In this document: in pieces, positions 46,344-55,655 of the stretch | Layout: every line of letters begins with the position of its first letter | How positions within the stretch are numbered: the stretch's first letter is position 1 | NCBI RefSeq assembly: GCF_000384155.1 | Contig: NZ_KB913031.1 | Location: 248,001 to 312,000 of the forward strand | DNA: 64,000 nucleotides | Direction of reading: 5' to 3' | From: Methylophilus sp. 42 | GTDB lineage: Bacteria; Pseudomonadota; Gammaproteobacteria; Burkholderiales; Methylophilaceae | Notes under the pieces: model-generated | What the model saw: only the letters and a program-made list of their open reading frames with translations | Told to the model about the DNA's origin: nothing | The model's database searches: none | Translations under genes and position numbers: made by a program

Positions 46344-47675
46344 ATGTTGAGGCGTCAGCTAGGCTGGGCATGTATCATGCTGATAGTGAGTGCGCGGTGT
46401 TTACTGGCTGCTGATGCCGCATCTACTGGTATCGCAGATCCTATCGTACTAAATCAATTGTCTTTGCGGCAGGCGGAGCAACTGTTTGCGGGGGGCAACC
46501 GCGAGTTGCTGGCAGCCAAGCGCGCAGTTGAGGGCGCCGAGGCGGATACCCTGATCGCAGGGCAACGGCCTAACCCGGTCCTGTCGCTAGGACTCTCCAG
46601 TGTTAACGTCAATCGTGGCCAGGGTAATATGAACCAGAACGGTTCCAACGGCCTGTGGGACAAAACTTATAACTCCGCGTTGCAAGTTAGTCAGTTGTAC
46701 GAGCGTGGTAACAAGCGCGAGCTGCGTACTGCCGTGGCCGAAAGTGCGGTGAAGGCTTCCGGCTTCGATTTCAAAGAAACTTATCGCCAGCAAGCCTTGG
46801 CGATGGCCACTGCTTATTTTGATCTCAAACTGGCGCAAGACACGTTGCTGATCCAACAGGCGAATGTCGCTTCTTATGATAAAACCTTGCAGGCGGCGCA
46901 ACTGCGGCTGAAGGCGGGCGATGTGGCTTCGGCTGATGTCGCGCGCATTCGGGTGGATGCCCTGCGCGCCAGCAATGATTTACGGCAGGCAGAGGCCACC
47001 TTGCAGAAAGCGCAGGCCTTGTTAGCCTATTTGCTGGGTAAAGATCAGGATGCTGCCAGACTCTATGTATCTGACCCTTGGCCCAGCCTGGTTTCAGACC
47101 AGCTGGCAGGGACGGAAAGCAACTGGCTACCGCAACGTTCAGATGTACAAGCCGCTGAGGCGCGCATGGAGCAGGCGCAGCAGGCCAGAAAACTGGCCGA
47201 ATCCCTCAAAACCAGGGACCTGACCTGGTCGCTGGCTTATCAACACTTCCCGGGACAAGAACCCGGCTCTGCGCCGGATACAGTGGGCGCTTCTGTCAGT
47301 ATTCCGCTATTTACCAATTATCAATATGAAGGCGAAGCGGCGCGGGCCGAAGTGGATTACACCACTGCCATGGAAGCCAAAGAACAGGTCAGGGCAGCGG
47401 CCGTGGCTGAAATGCGTCGTGCCAAAGCAGATTTGCAGGCAGCGGTGGATAAAAATCGTCGCTTTGACCAGAGTATTCTGAGCGAAGCGCAAACAGCGGC
47501 CGATGCTGCCGAATTTGCTTATCGGCATGGTGCCATGAGTGTGATGGACCTGCTGGATGCCAGACGTATTTTACGTGCCCTGCAACTGGAAGCCGCCAGT
47601 GTAAAAGCGGATTATGCCAAATCACTGTCTGCCTGGCTGGCCGCCACCCGCCAGGCTTTTACTTATCAAGACTAA
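46344..47675 (+). CDS. Outer-membrane efflux protein, CzcC/CusC-like TolC family
   Basis: 443 residues with a signal peptide ending near residue 22 (LLAAD), no lipobox. The helical hairpin repeats have SLRQAEQLFAGGNRELLAAKRAVEGAEADTLIAGQRPNPVLSLG and, near the C-terminus, AYRHGAMSVMDLLDARRIL, which is a frequent ending of CzcC-type ducts. It forms the outer channel of the metal RND system encoded behind it. AGGGA precedes the ATG. The three genes 46344-51932 are 3-6 bases apart and make one operon; no metal-responsive regulator is next to it. Confidence 0.9.
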   Translation: MLRRQLGWACIMLIVSARCLLAADAASTGIADPIVLNQLSLRQAEQLFAGGNRELLAAKRAVEGAEADTLIAGQRPNPVLSLGLSSVNVNRGQGNMNQNGSNGLWDKTYNSALQVSQLYERGNKRELRTAVAESAVKASGFDFKETYRQQALAMATAYFDLKLAQDTLLIQQANVASYDKTLQAAQLRLKAGDVASADVARIRVDALRASNDLRQAEATLQKAQALLAYLLGKDQDAARLYVSDPWPSLVSDQLAGTESNWLPQRSDVQAAEARMEQAQQARKLAESLKTRDLTWSLAYQHFPGQEPGSAPDTVGASVSIPLFTNYQYEGEAARAEVDYTTAMEAKEQVRAAAVAEMRRAKADLQAAVDKNRRFDQSILSEAQTAADAAEFAYRHGAMSVMDLLDARRILRALQLEAASVKADYAKSLSAWLAATRQAFTYQD

Positions 47676-47681
47676 CACACT

Positions 47682-48836
47682 ATGACCACGCCTAACTCTA
47701 AGCAAATATTCATGCGGGCCATGCCAAGCAGCGGCTATTTTTTAATGGTCATGCTGGCTGGAGTAATGTTTTCCAGCCAGGCCAGTGCGGCAGACAAAAG
47801 TACTGGCAACACACGCGATGCCAATGAAATCGTACTGACTGCAGGGTCGCCACAACTGACCAGCTTAAAGGTCGAGCCGGTGACAGAAATTCCGGTGCCA
47901 GTCACCGAGCCTTTGAATGGCAAGATTGTATTGGATGAAAACAGGACGGCGCGTATCTTTTCGCCGGTGGCTGGACGGGCACTGACCATCAAGGCGCAGG
48001 TGGGCGACAGCGTGAAAGCCGGGCAGACCTTGCTGGTGATGGACTCACCAGACGTGGGTGGTGCCGTGGCCGATGTGCGCAAAGCGCAGGCAGACATGCA
48101 GCTGAAGCAGCAGGCATTGGAGCGTAGCCGTATGCTGGTTGAAGGTGGCGTGTTGGCGAAGAAAGAGGTGGAAGTGGCGCAAGCCGATTGGGCAACTTCC
48201 CGCGCAGAGTCGGCGCGTGCAACGGCCCGACTGAAAAATCTCGGGGTTTCAACGGCTGCCAATGATAATTACGCATTACGTTCACCGATTGCAGGCGTGG
48301 TGGTTGATCGCAAAATCAATCCTGGCAGTGAAGTGCGGCCAGATGCTGCAGAGCCTTTGTTTATTGTCACCGACCCTGGTCATTTATGGGCCAGCATTGA
48401 TTTGCCAGAGCGCGACTTAAGCAGAATCTCGCAAGGGCAGAAACTGAGCGTAGAAGTCGATGCCTATCCTGATGAAGTGTTTAGTGGCGAGGTCAAAACC
48501 ATAGGCGTCATGGTCGACCCGACCACGCGCCGTATCCCCGTGCGTTGTGTGGTGGAGAGCAATGGCAAACTGAAGCCGGAAATGTATGCACGCATCACGC
48601 CATTGGATAACAGCCAGCACCGGGTGATTCGCTTGCCCAATAGCGCGCTGATTACAGAAGGCCTGTATAGCTATGTGTTTGTTGAAGAGCGCCCTTTGCA
48701 TTTTAAAAAACGCAAAGTCACACTCGACCTGCAACGTCGGGAATATGCCACGGTAAAAGACGGTTTGAAGCCGGGTGAACGCGTGGTGGTCGGTGGTGCG
48801 ATTTTATTGAATTCTGATTTATCAGTGAGTAAATAA
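47682..48836 (+). CDS. Metal RND efflux periplasmic adaptor, CzcB-like
   Basis: 384 residues with one N-terminal hydrophobic segment (GYFLMVMLAGVMFSSQASA) that may be a cleaved signal. The lipoyl halves are VAGRALTIKAQVGDSVKAGQTLLVMDSPDVGG and the returning YALRSPIAGVVVDRKINPGSEV; a short coiled coil lies between. DLPERDLSRISQGQKLSVEVDAYPDEVFSGEV is the beta-barrel segment typical of CzcB. No His-rich metal-binding N-terminus is seen. It couples the pump to the duct. Confidence 0.92.
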   Translation: MTTPNSKQIFMRAMPSSGYFLMVMLAGVMFSSQASAADKSTGNTRDANEIVLTAGSPQLTSLKVEPVTEIPVPVTEPLNGKIVLDENRTARIFSPVAGRALTIKAQVGDSVKAGQTLLVMDSPDVGGAVADVRKAQADMQLKQQALERSRMLVEGGVLAKKEVEVAQADWATSRAESARATARLKNLGVSTAANDNYALRSPIAGVVVDRKINPGSEVRPDAAEPLFIVTDPGHLWASIDLPERDLSRISQGQKLSVEVDAYPDEVFSGEVKTIGVMVDPTTRRIPVRCVVESNGKLKPEMYARITPLDNSQHRVIRLPNSALITEGLYSYVFVEERPLHFKKRKVTLDLQRREYATVKDGLKPGERVVVGGAILLNSDLSVSK

Positions 48837-48839
48837 AGC

Positions 48840-51800
48840 ATGTTAAAAGGCTTGATCACTTTCTCGCTGCAACAACGCGTCTTCCTGCTGATCGGCGCGG
48901 TGGTGCTGACTATTTTTGGCTGGGTTGCTGTTCAGAATCTGCCGATTGAAGCGTTCCCGGATGTAGAGGATGTGCATGTCATTATTGTCACGCAATCCCC
49001 CGGCATGGCGCCCGAAGAGGTGGAGCGGGTGGTTTCCTTACCCATAGAGCATGGTATGAGCGGGGTGCCGGGCCTGGCACAAATCCGCTCGGTGTCTATC
49101 ACGGGTCTGTCGGTTGTCACCTTGACGTTTGCCGAACGCACCGAAGATTATTTTGCCCGGCAACAAGTGCTGGAGCGTTTGCAGGGCGTGAGTCTGCCGA
49201 CAGGCTTACAGCCCACCCTGGCGCCGTTGACGACGGCGGTGGGTGAAGTCTACCGCTACCTGGTGGAAGCACCCAAAGACATGCCGCAACGTGAAGTGCG
49301 CGCGATCCAGGACTGGAAAATTATTCCGCAACTGCGCATGGTGCCTGGCGTGGCAGATATCACCAGCTTTGGCGGTACGGTCAAAGAGTATCAAATCAAG
49401 CTGGACCCTTATCGTCTGAAAAAGTTTGCCGTCAGCATTGACCAGGTTAATCAGGCCGTAGGCAACAACAGCAGCAACGTTGGTGGTGGCTTGATGCATC
49501 GTGGTGATGAATCGCTGGTGGTGCGTGGCATCGGCCTGTTTCACAGCCTGGATGATATTGCGCAATCGGTGGTAGACACACGTGACGGTAAACCCATCCT
49601 GGTGAGTGATCTCGGCCAGGTGGTGATTGGTGACCGGCCGCGTTCTGGCATCGTGTCGTTTAACCAGCAGGATGACATCATTGAAGGCATCGTGCTGATG
49701 ACCAAGGGCCAAAATGCGGCCAAAGTGATTGAGGCTTTGCGTGCCAAGGTGGAGGTGGTCAATGAGTCACTGCCGGCCGGGGTGAAAGTGGTGCCATTCT
49801 ATGACCGCACCGGCCTGGTACAACATACGGTACATACGGTGTCAGAAAACCTGATTGTTGGCGCCCTGTTGGTGGTGACGATTCTGGTGGTGTTTCTGCG
49901 TAACTGGCGTGCGGCACTGATTGTGGCCTCGGTGATTCCGTTGTCATTGCTGTTTGCCTTTATTGTGATGGATTTGCGTGGTGTGTCTGCTAACCTGATT
50001 TCACTGGGGGCGGTGGATTTCGGCATTATTATCGACAGTGCGGTCGTGCTGGTCGAAGCATTGATGGTGCGTCTGGCAGTGGCAGAGGTTGATAAAAATC
50101 CGACGCATACCGGCCTGGCCTGGCGTATGCAAACCTTGAAAAGTACGGCCATTGATATGGGGCATCCTATCCTGTTCTCCAAGGCCATCATCATTACCGC
50201 GTTTCTGCCTATTTTTACTTTCCAGCGGGTAGAGGGCAAAATCTTTTCGCCCATGGCGTTTACGCTTAGCTTTGCCTTACTGGGCGCCATTATCCTGACC
50301 TTAACCCTGGTGCCAGCCTTACTGTCATACACCATGAGTCGCGAAGACATGGCGGAAAAACACAGCGGCTGGATGCACAGGTTGCAGGAGACTTATCGCA
50401 ATATCCTGCTCAAAAGTAGCCAATCCCGGGCGCTGGTCGTGATTGCTTCAGTCGCGATATTGGTGGTATCTGTGGTATCTGCGCCTATGCTGGGCTCGGA
50501 GTTCTTACCCAAGCTGGATGAAGGCAATATCTGGCTCACGGTTGACCTGCCCCCTTCAGCCAGCCTGGAAAAAACCAAGGACGTCGAGCGCGAAATCAGG
50601 CGCATTCTCAATAGTTACCAGGAAGTACGGTTAGTGGTTGCGCATGTCGGTCGCCCAGATGATGGCACAGACCCTAAGGGGCCATACCATATGGAAATCC
50701 TCGCCGACCTTAAACCACATAGCGAATGGAAGTTTGCCGATAAAGAAGCGCTGATTAAAGACATGTCGCGCCGCATTCACGAGATTCCTGGCGTGCCTAC
50801 CAATTTTTCCCAAGTGATTCAGGACAGTGTGGAAGAAGCATTGTCCGGGGTAAAAGGTGAGATCGCCGTGAAGATTTTTGGGCCGGATTTGGCGATTCTT
50901 GAGCAAAAGGCCGGAGAAGTGGTTGATGCCATGAATACGGTACGCGGCGCAACCGATGTTGCGGCGGTGCGTATTTCCGGCAACTCTGAGCTCGACATTA
51001 CCTTGAATCGTAATCAGTTGTCGCGCTATGGCTTGATGGTTGGCGATGTGAACAATACGGTACAAACGGCATTGGCAGGCAATCCAGCCAATACTTTTTA
51101 TGATGGTGACCGCCATTTTGACGTCACATTGCGCTTAGACCGGCCATTCCGGGATTCTGTCGATGACATTGATGAGTTGCCGATTGCCTTGCCTAATGGC
51201 GGCGGCAGTATTCCATTGAGCGAGGTGGCCGAGGTGACGATCAAGCAAGGGGCGTCGCGGGTGAGTCGTGAAGCGGGTGCGCGCATTGTGTCGATCAAGG
51301 CCAATATTACAGATAGGGACCAGGGCAGCTTCGTGAAAGAGGCGATGCAGACAGTTAAGGCGCAAGTGAAGTTACCGCCAGGTTACACCATGACCTGGGG
51401 CGGCCAGTTTGAGAACCAGCAGCGCGCGATGAAGCGGCTGATGGTGATTGTGCCGTTGTCGGTATTACTGATTTTTGTATTGCTGTTCTGGGCGTTTAAG
51501 TCGGTGAAAAATGCCTTGCTGGTATTGCTGATGATTCCGTTTACGCTGGTAGGTGGCTTGGCAGGTTTGGCGGTCTCAGGTTTGCACCTGTCTGTGTCTG
51601 CGGCGGTTGGCTTTATTGCATTGGCAGGCATCTCGGTGCAAAACGGTGTGATTATGGTCGAGCAGATCAAAAACCTGATGCGTGAAGGACGCAGTGTGAC
51701 TGAGTCGGTGATCGACGGTGCGGTGGCAAGATTACGCCCCATTTTAATGACGGCGCTGATGGCTGGGCTGGGCCTGATGCCTGCGGCACTTTCGCATGGC

Positions 51801-51932
51801 ATTGGTTCAGAAACGCAGCGGCCTTTTGCGGTGGTGATTGTGGGTGGGTTGATTACCGCCACTTTGTTCACCTTGTTATTGCTGCCCTTGTTGTTCCCGT
51901 TGTTCTCAGATGTACGCCGTCGTAAATCGTAA
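48840..51932 (+). CDS. Heavy-metal RND efflux pump, CzcA/CusA family (HME)
   Basis: 1030 residues with twelve TM helices. The HME signature DFGxxxDxAVxxVE appears as VDFGIIIDSAVVLVEA (about residue 392); CzcA itself has DG at this position, where this protein has DS. FPDVEDVHVIIVTQSPGMAPEEVERVVSLPIE and ITSFGGTVKEYQIKLDP are the other family markers, and AVQNGV-like text occurs as GISVQNGVIMVEQI. The metal (zinc, cobalt, nickel, copper or silver) cannot be settled by eye. The operon ends here; about 140 bases later comes the sigma-54 promoter of a small RNA. Confidence 0.94.
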   Translation: MLKGLITFSLQQRVFLLIGAVVLTIFGWVAVQNLPIEAFPDVEDVHVIIVTQSPGMAPEEVERVVSLPIEHGMSGVPGLAQIRSVSITGLSVVTLTFAERTEDYFARQQVLERLQGVSLPTGLQPTLAPLTTAVGEVYRYLVEAPKDMPQREVRAIQDWKIIPQLRMVPGVADITSFGGTVKEYQIKLDPYRLKKFAVSIDQVNQAVGNNSSNVGGGLMHRGDESLVVRGIGLFHSLDDIAQSVVDTRDGKPILVSDLGQVVIGDRPRSGIVSFNQQDDIIEGIVLMTKGQNAAKVIEALRAKVEVVNESLPAGVKVVPFYDRTGLVQHTVHTVSENLIVGALLVVTILVVFLRNWRAALIVASVIPLSLLFAFIVMDLRGVSANLISLGAVDFGIIIDSAVVLVEALMVRLAVAEVDKNPTHTGLAWRMQTLKSTAIDMGHPILFSKAIIITAFLPIFTFQRVEGKIFSPMAFTLSFALLGAIILTLTLVPALLSYTMSREDMAEKHSGWMHRLQETYRNILLKSSQSRALVVIASVAILVVSVVSAPMLGSEFLPKLDEGNIWLTVDLPPSASLEKTKDVEREIRRILNSYQEVRLVVAHVGRPDDGTDPKGPYHMEILADLKPHSEWKFADKEALIKDMSRRIHEIPGVPTNFSQVIQDSVEEALSGVKGEIAVKIFGPDLAILEQKAGEVVDAMNTVRGATDVAAVRISGNSELDITLNRNQLSRYGLMVGDVNNTVQTALAGNPANTFYDGDRHFDVTLRLDRPFRDSVDDIDELPIALPNGGGSIPLSEVAEVTIKQGASRVSREAGARIVSIKANITDRDQGSFVKEAMQTVKAQVKLPPGYTMTWGGQFENQQRAMKRLMVIVPLSVLLIFVLLFWAFKSVKNALLVLLMIPFTLVGGLAGLAVSGLHLSVSAAVGFIALAGISVQNGVIMVEQIKNLMREGRSVTESVIDGAVARLRPILMTALMAGLGLMPAALSHGIGSETQRPFAVVIVGGLITATLFTLLLLPLLFPLFSDVRRRKS

Positions 51933-52012
51933 TGGGTGATCTGGTTTTAGAAAACCAATATGGTGGTTTATTTCAGCCGACTGCGATTGCAGTTCAATCT
52001 ATGAAAAAATTA

Positions 52013-52029
52013 ATTGATTAATAATCAAT
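52013..52029 (+). promoter_or_regulatory. 17-base perfect palindrome upstream of the sigma-54 promoter
   Basis: ATTGATTA, a central A, and TAATCAAT. It ends 21 bases before the -24 element. It could be an activator or integration host factor related site; no regulator is implied by sequence alone. Confidence 0.45.
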
Positions 52030-52049
52030 GGCTTGTGGTTTTCGGGGAG

Positions 52050-52066
52050 TTGGCACGTTATATGCA
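52050..52066 (+). promoter_or_regulatory. Sigma-54 (-24/-12) promoter
   Basis: TTGGCACG, four bases, ATGCA: GG at 52052-52053 and GC at 52064-52065 are exactly 10 bases apart. It matches the consensus YTGGCACG-N4-TTGCW at all but one fixed position. The only transcribed unit behind it is the small RNA below. Confidence 0.8.
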
Positions 52067-52076
52067 GTTAGAGAGA

Positions 52077-52230
52077 TAGTCACTCAGCTTGCAGGTTGGG
52101 CGACCTTGTAATCTCCAAAATGTAAGTATTGAAGCAAACTGCATATAACCACAACAATGAGCAATCGTTCCCCGATTATCCTTTCCCGAGGATATTGCTT
52201 GCCCCAAGCTTTCGAGCTTGGGTTTTTTTT
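52077..52230 (+). ncRNA. Probable sigma-54-dependent small RNA, about 155 nt
   Basis: From the predicted start (+12 from the GC of the -12 element) to a strong terminator no credible reading frame exists. Hairpins include TATCCT and AGGATA around TTCCCG near 52174-52191. The RNA ends in CCCAAGCT, a TTCG tetraloop and AGCTTGGG (52203-52222) with eight T behind. Between is an unpaired stretch rich in A and C (AACCACAACAATGAG). The layout is that of regulatory RNAs such as those induced by NtrC- or CbrB-type activators in pseudomonads. The rest of the gene-free stretch 51933-52262 holds only the promoter and palindrome. Confidence 0.72.
52203..52230 (+). terminator. Terminator of the small RNA
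   Basis: A perfect 8-base stem with a TTCG loop and eight T. On the minus strand there is no T run, so it does not serve ispH. Confidence 0.93.
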
Positions 52231-52262
52231 GCCCAGAATGGTGTTTGATGAAATCCGCTTGA

Positions 52263-53225
52263 TTAAGCCTGATTGCGCTTTTCGGCGTTGACCAGGTTTT
52301 TTGGTAACTGGAAAACGACGTTTTCAACCACGCCTTGTAGTTCTTCAACGTGGGCCGCGCCCATGTTTTGCAACGCAGCAATCACTTCCTTCACTAGCAC
52401 TTCTGGCGCAGAGGCGCCCGCCGAGATACCGATCTTACGTTTGCCTTGTAACCATGCGGCTTGCAAATGGCTGGCGTTGTCGACCATATAGGCTTCTACG
52501 CCCTGGTTTTTCGCGACTTCGCGTAGACGGTTGGAATTTGAGCTATTGGGTGAACCGACAATAATCACCAGGTCACAGTCTTTGGCCATGACTTTGACTG
52601 CGTCTTGCCGGTTTTGCGTGGCATAGCAAATGTCATCGCTCTTGGGTGCTTTAATCGTTGGGAAGCGCACTTTCAAGGCATTGATCACCTGCGTAGCATC
52701 ATCGACGGACAATGTGGTTTGCGTCACATAGGCCAGTTTGTCCGGGTCTGTCACTTGCAGTGCGGCCACATCCTCAGGTGTTTCCACCAGGTGCATGCCT
52801 GCTTCAGACTGACCCATGGTGCCTTCTACTTCTGGATGGCCCTTGTGGCCGATCATGATGATTTCCATGCCATCTTTGCGCATCTTTGCCACTTCAATAT
52901 GTACCTTGGTCACCAGCGGGCAGGTGGCGTCAAATGCCGTCAGGCCACGTGACTCTGCCTCTGCGCGCACGGCTTTAGACACGCCATGGGCGCTGAAAAT
53001 GACGATACTGCCTGCCGGAATTTTTTCCAGCTCATCGACAAAAATTGCGCCTTTGTCACGCAACTGGCCAACGACAAATTTGTTGTGCACCACTTCATTG
53101 CGTACATAGATCGGTGCACCGAACTTTTCCAGCGCTTGCTCGACAATGATGATGGCACGGTCTACCCCGGCGCAAAAGCCGCGCGGATTAGCCAGTACAA
53201 TATTGGGTGTCACTTCTGTTTGCAT
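52263..53225 (-). CDS. ispH: 4-hydroxy-3-methylbut-2-enyl diphosphate reductase
   Basis: The last enzyme of the MEP isoprenoid pathway, making IPP and DMAPP with a [4Fe-4S] cluster. 320 residues from [25 protein letters not shown]. Cluster cysteines are C18 in RGFCAGV, one in [11 protein letters not shown] and one in [29 protein letters not shown] and [16 protein letters not shown] are standard. An open frame continues 19 codons upstream, but the chosen ATG has a GGAA site 6-7 bases before it and gives the family start. Confidence 0.96.
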   Translation of the reverse strand: MQTEVTPNIVLANPRGFCAGVDRAIIIVEQALEKFGAPIYVRNEVVHNKFVVGQLRDKGAIFVDELEKIPAGSIVIFSAHGVSKAVRAEAESRGLTAFDATCPLVTKVHIEVAKMRKDGMEIIMIGHKGHPEVEGTMGQSEAGMHLVETPEDVAALQVTDPDKLAYVTQTTLSVDDATQVINALKVRFPTIKAPKSDDICYATQNRQDAVKVMAKDCDLVIIVGSPNSSNSNRLREVAKNQGVEAYMVDNASHLQAAWLQGKRKIGISAGASAPEVLVKEVIAALQNMGAAHVEELQGVVENVVFQLPKNLVNAEKRNQA

Positions 53226-53340
53226 AATGAATTCCGTCATAGGATGCTGCATTCTGCGCCTGCCAATACCAAGGTCAACCACAAGGTCTGGCAGGCATCA
53301 GGTATAATCTGCATTTTTGTTGCTCGTTGAAGCCCATGTT

Positions 53341-54195
53341 ATGAAAAACACTGCTACCTTGCTGATTACCTGCCCGGATACCAAAGGGATTGTGGCGGCG
53401 ATTGCGCAATTTTTGTATGAGCACAATGCCAATATTTTACACGCAGACCAGCATCAGGATGCGGAAAATAATCTGTTTTTGATGCGCGTGGAGTGGGACC
53501 TGACCAATTTCAATGTCGCCGTGGCTGACTTTGAGCAGGCGTTTGGCCCGATTGCCCTGCGTTTTGACATGACCTGGCAGCTCAAACTGTCCGAGCAAAA
53601 AACACGTACGGCGATCATGGTGTCGCAATATGACCACTGCCTGGTTGATTTGCTGCACCGCCACCATAGTGGCGAGCTGGCTTGCGATATTCCCTTGATT
53701 ATCAGCAACCATAGAGACACCGAGAAGCTGGCACAGTTTTACGGCATTGATTTCCACTATCTGCCGATGAGTAAGGAAACCAAAGCCGAGGTTGAGGCTC
53801 AGCAATTTGCGCTGTTTGATCAATATGGCATCGATTTGATCGTGCTGGCACGCTATATGCAGATTTTGTCACCGGATTTTGTCGCACGTTATCCGCAAAA
53901 AATCATCAATATTCACCACTCATTCCTGCCAGCTTTTATCGGCGCGCGCCCTTACCACCGTGCCTTTGAGCGTGGTGTGAAGTTGATTGGTGCCACCAGC
54001 CACTATGTCACTGAGGTGCTGGATGAAGGCCCGATTATCGAGCAGGATCTGGCGCGGATTTCTCACCGTGACCAGGTTGAAGATTTAATCCAGAAAGGCC
54101 GCGACCTGGAACGGGTGGTGCTGTCCAAGGCCGTGCGCTGGCATATCGAGCATCGTATTCTGCTCTACGCGAACAAGACAGTGATTTTTGATTAA
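53341..54195 (+). CDS. purU: Formyltetrahydrofolate deformylase
   Basis: Hydrolyses 10-formyl-THF to formate and THF, balancing one-carbon pools; 284 residues. The N-terminal ACT domain (TLLITCPDTKGIVAAIAQFLYEHNANILHADQHQD) precedes a formyltransferase domain with NIHHSFLPAFIGARPYHRAFERGVKLIGATSHYVTEVLDEGPIIEQD, where His and Asp are catalytic. The ATG at 53341 begins the ACT domain; eight codons of open frame upstream are not family-like. In a methylotroph formyl-THF turnover would link to formate oxidation. It converges on lysA. Confidence 0.96.
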   Translation: MKNTATLLITCPDTKGIVAAIAQFLYEHNANILHADQHQDAENNLFLMRVEWDLTNFNVAVADFEQAFGPIALRFDMTWQLKLSEQKTRTAIMVSQYDHCLVDLLHRHHSGELACDIPLIISNHRDTEKLAQFYGIDFHYLPMSKETKAEVEAQQFALFDQYGIDLIVLARYMQILSPDFVARYPQKIINIHHSFLPAFIGARPYHRAFERGVKLIGATSHYVTEVLDEGPIIEQDLARISHRDQVEDLIQKGRDLERVVLSKAVRWHIEHRILLYANKTVIFD

Positions 54196-54205
54196 ACTGT
54201 TTCAC

Positions 54206-54249
54206 CCAATAAAAAAACCGAAGCTTTGAGGCTTCGGTTTTTTTATTGG
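54206..54249. terminator. Bidirectional terminator between purU and lysA
   Basis: CCGAAGC and GCTTCGG form the core, extended by A7 and T7 and by CCAAT/ATTGG at the outside, so both converging genes can use it. Confidence 0.9.
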
Positions 54250-54261
54250 CCATAGGGAGGC

Positions 54262-55521
54262 TTACGGCAGCGTACGTTCCAGTTTAAACAGGTCTGCAAT
54301 TTGCTCGCGTTCGCGGATCACATGCACCTGGTCACCATCCACCAAGACTTCTGCCGCACGGGCACGCGTGTTGTAGTTGCTGGCCATGCTCATGCCATAG
54401 GCGCCAGCAGAATGAATCGCTAGGTAATCGCCTTCCTCAATTGACAATGTGCGGTCATGACCTAAAAAGTCACCGCTTTCACACACCGGGCCGACAATTT
54501 CATACACTTGCGCGGTAGCCGTTGATGGCGCAATGGTGGTGATGTTGTGGAATGCGTCATACAGGGCAGGGCGCATCAGGTCATTCATGGCCGCATCGAC
54601 AATGGCGAAGTTTTTCGATTCGCCCGGTTTGAGGTACTCGACCTTGGTCAGCAATACACCGGCATTGCCGACCAGTGCGCGGCCTGGTTCAAACAGCACT
54701 TTCACGTTTCTGCCCGCCAGTTTTTGCAAAATAGCAGCCGTGTAAGCAGCAAAGTCTGGCGGAGTTTCATCACTGTAGGTAATGCCGACGCCGCCGCCCA
54801 CATCAATATGCTGGATATGAATACCTTTGGCAGCTAATGCGTCTACCAGGCCAAGTACTTTATCCAGTGCATCCAGAAAAGGCGACAGCTCGGTAATTTG
54901 CGAACCAATATGGCAATCCACGCCGTGCACTTCGATGTTAGGCAGTTGCGCCGCCTTTTCATACAGGTTCAGTGCATCTTCAAACGCCACGCCAAACTTG
55001 TTGTTTTTGAGACCGGTAGAAATATAAGGGTGCGTTTTGGCATCTACGTTGGGATTCACGCGTAGAGAAACCGGGGCTTGTTTACCCAGGCTGGCAGCTA
55101 CTTGCTGGATGCGGTCCAGTTCATTGACTGACTCTACGTTAAAGCACAGTATGCCCGCTTCGAGCGCGGCTTTAATTTCAGCATGTGATTTTCCCACCCC
55201 TGAGAACACGACTTTTTTCGGGTCGCCACCTGCAGCAAGCACGCGCGCCAATTCGCCGCCAGACACAATATCAAACCCAGCGCCTAATCTGGCGAACAGA
55301 TTCAGAATGGCCAGGCTGGGGTTGGCTTTCACTGCGAAGCAAATCAAATGGTCATGGCCGACCAGGCCAGCCTGAAAGCGTTCAAAGGCTTGCGTTAATG
55401 CTGCACGCGAATAGACGTAAGTAGGCGTTTTATGTGCCAGGGCGATCTCACGCAGAGCCACATGTTCAGCATGTAGCCAGCCCTGTTGAGTAGAAAAAGG
55501 TTGGGTTGAAAGCGCGGTCAC
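54262..55521 (-). CDS. lysA: Diaminopimelate decarboxylase
   Basis: A PLP fold-type III enzyme of 419 residues, last step of lysine synthesis. The PLP lysine is K65 (ICFAVKANPSLAIL). Substrate and phosphate loops include VDCHIGSQITELSPF, HIDVGGGVGITY and EPGRALVGNAGVLLT; the second active-site cysteine is in GPVCESGDFLG. Start is GTG at 55521, which overlaps the lptM stop as GTGA, so the two are translationally coupled. dapF, which often follows, is not in this window. Confidence 0.96.
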   Translation of the reverse strand: MTALSTQPFSTQQGWLHAEHVALREIALAHKTPTYVYSRAALTQAFERFQAGLVGHDHLICFAVKANPSLAILNLFARLGAGFDIVSGGELARVLAAGGDPKKVVFSGVGKSHAEIKAALEAGILCFNVESVNELDRIQQVAASLGKQAPVSLRVNPNVDAKTHPYISTGLKNNKFGVAFEDALNLYEKAAQLPNIEVHGVDCHIGSQITELSPFLDALDKVLGLVDALAAKGIHIQHIDVGGGVGITYSDETPPDFAAYTAAILQKLAGRNVKVLFEPGRALVGNAGVLLTKVEYLKPGESKNFAIVDAAMNDLMRPALYDAFHNITTIAPSTATAQVYEIVGPVCESGDFLGHDRTLSIEEGDYLAIHSAGAYGMSMASNYNTRARAAEVLVDGDQVHVIREREQIADLFKLERTLP

Positions 55522-55655
55522 GATGAAGACTTATCTTGTTGAGGGGTTTGAGGATATTGGCGTTCAGGAATATACAAATCCCCTTTGAGACCACAGGCGC
55601 TCAGTTGAGCCAACAATAAGGCAACAGCCAGTAATCTTGTCCAGAAGGAAAGCAT
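55518..55655 (-). CDS. lptM: LptM (YifL-type) small lipoprotein
   Basis: A 45-residue lipoprotein: start MLSFWTRLLAVALLL, lipobox LSAC with Cys21, and the invariant LptM motif CGLKGDLYIP directly after it, then a Gln/Pro-rich tail. LptM helps mature the LPS translocon LptD-LptE by supporting its disulfide exchange; this is known from E. coli. The motif is diagnostic. GGTGGA lies just before the ATG. The gene is usually upstream of lysA in betaproteobacteria, as here, with a GTGA overlap. Confidence 0.9.
   Translation of the reverse strand: MLSFWTRLLAVALLLAQLSACGLKGDLYIPERQYPQTPQQDKSSS

Noticed and set aside
52084-52381. A minus-strand frame that crosses the small RNA and the end of ispH
   Set aside because: It is antisense to the terminator and overlaps ispH out of phase; no ribosome site.
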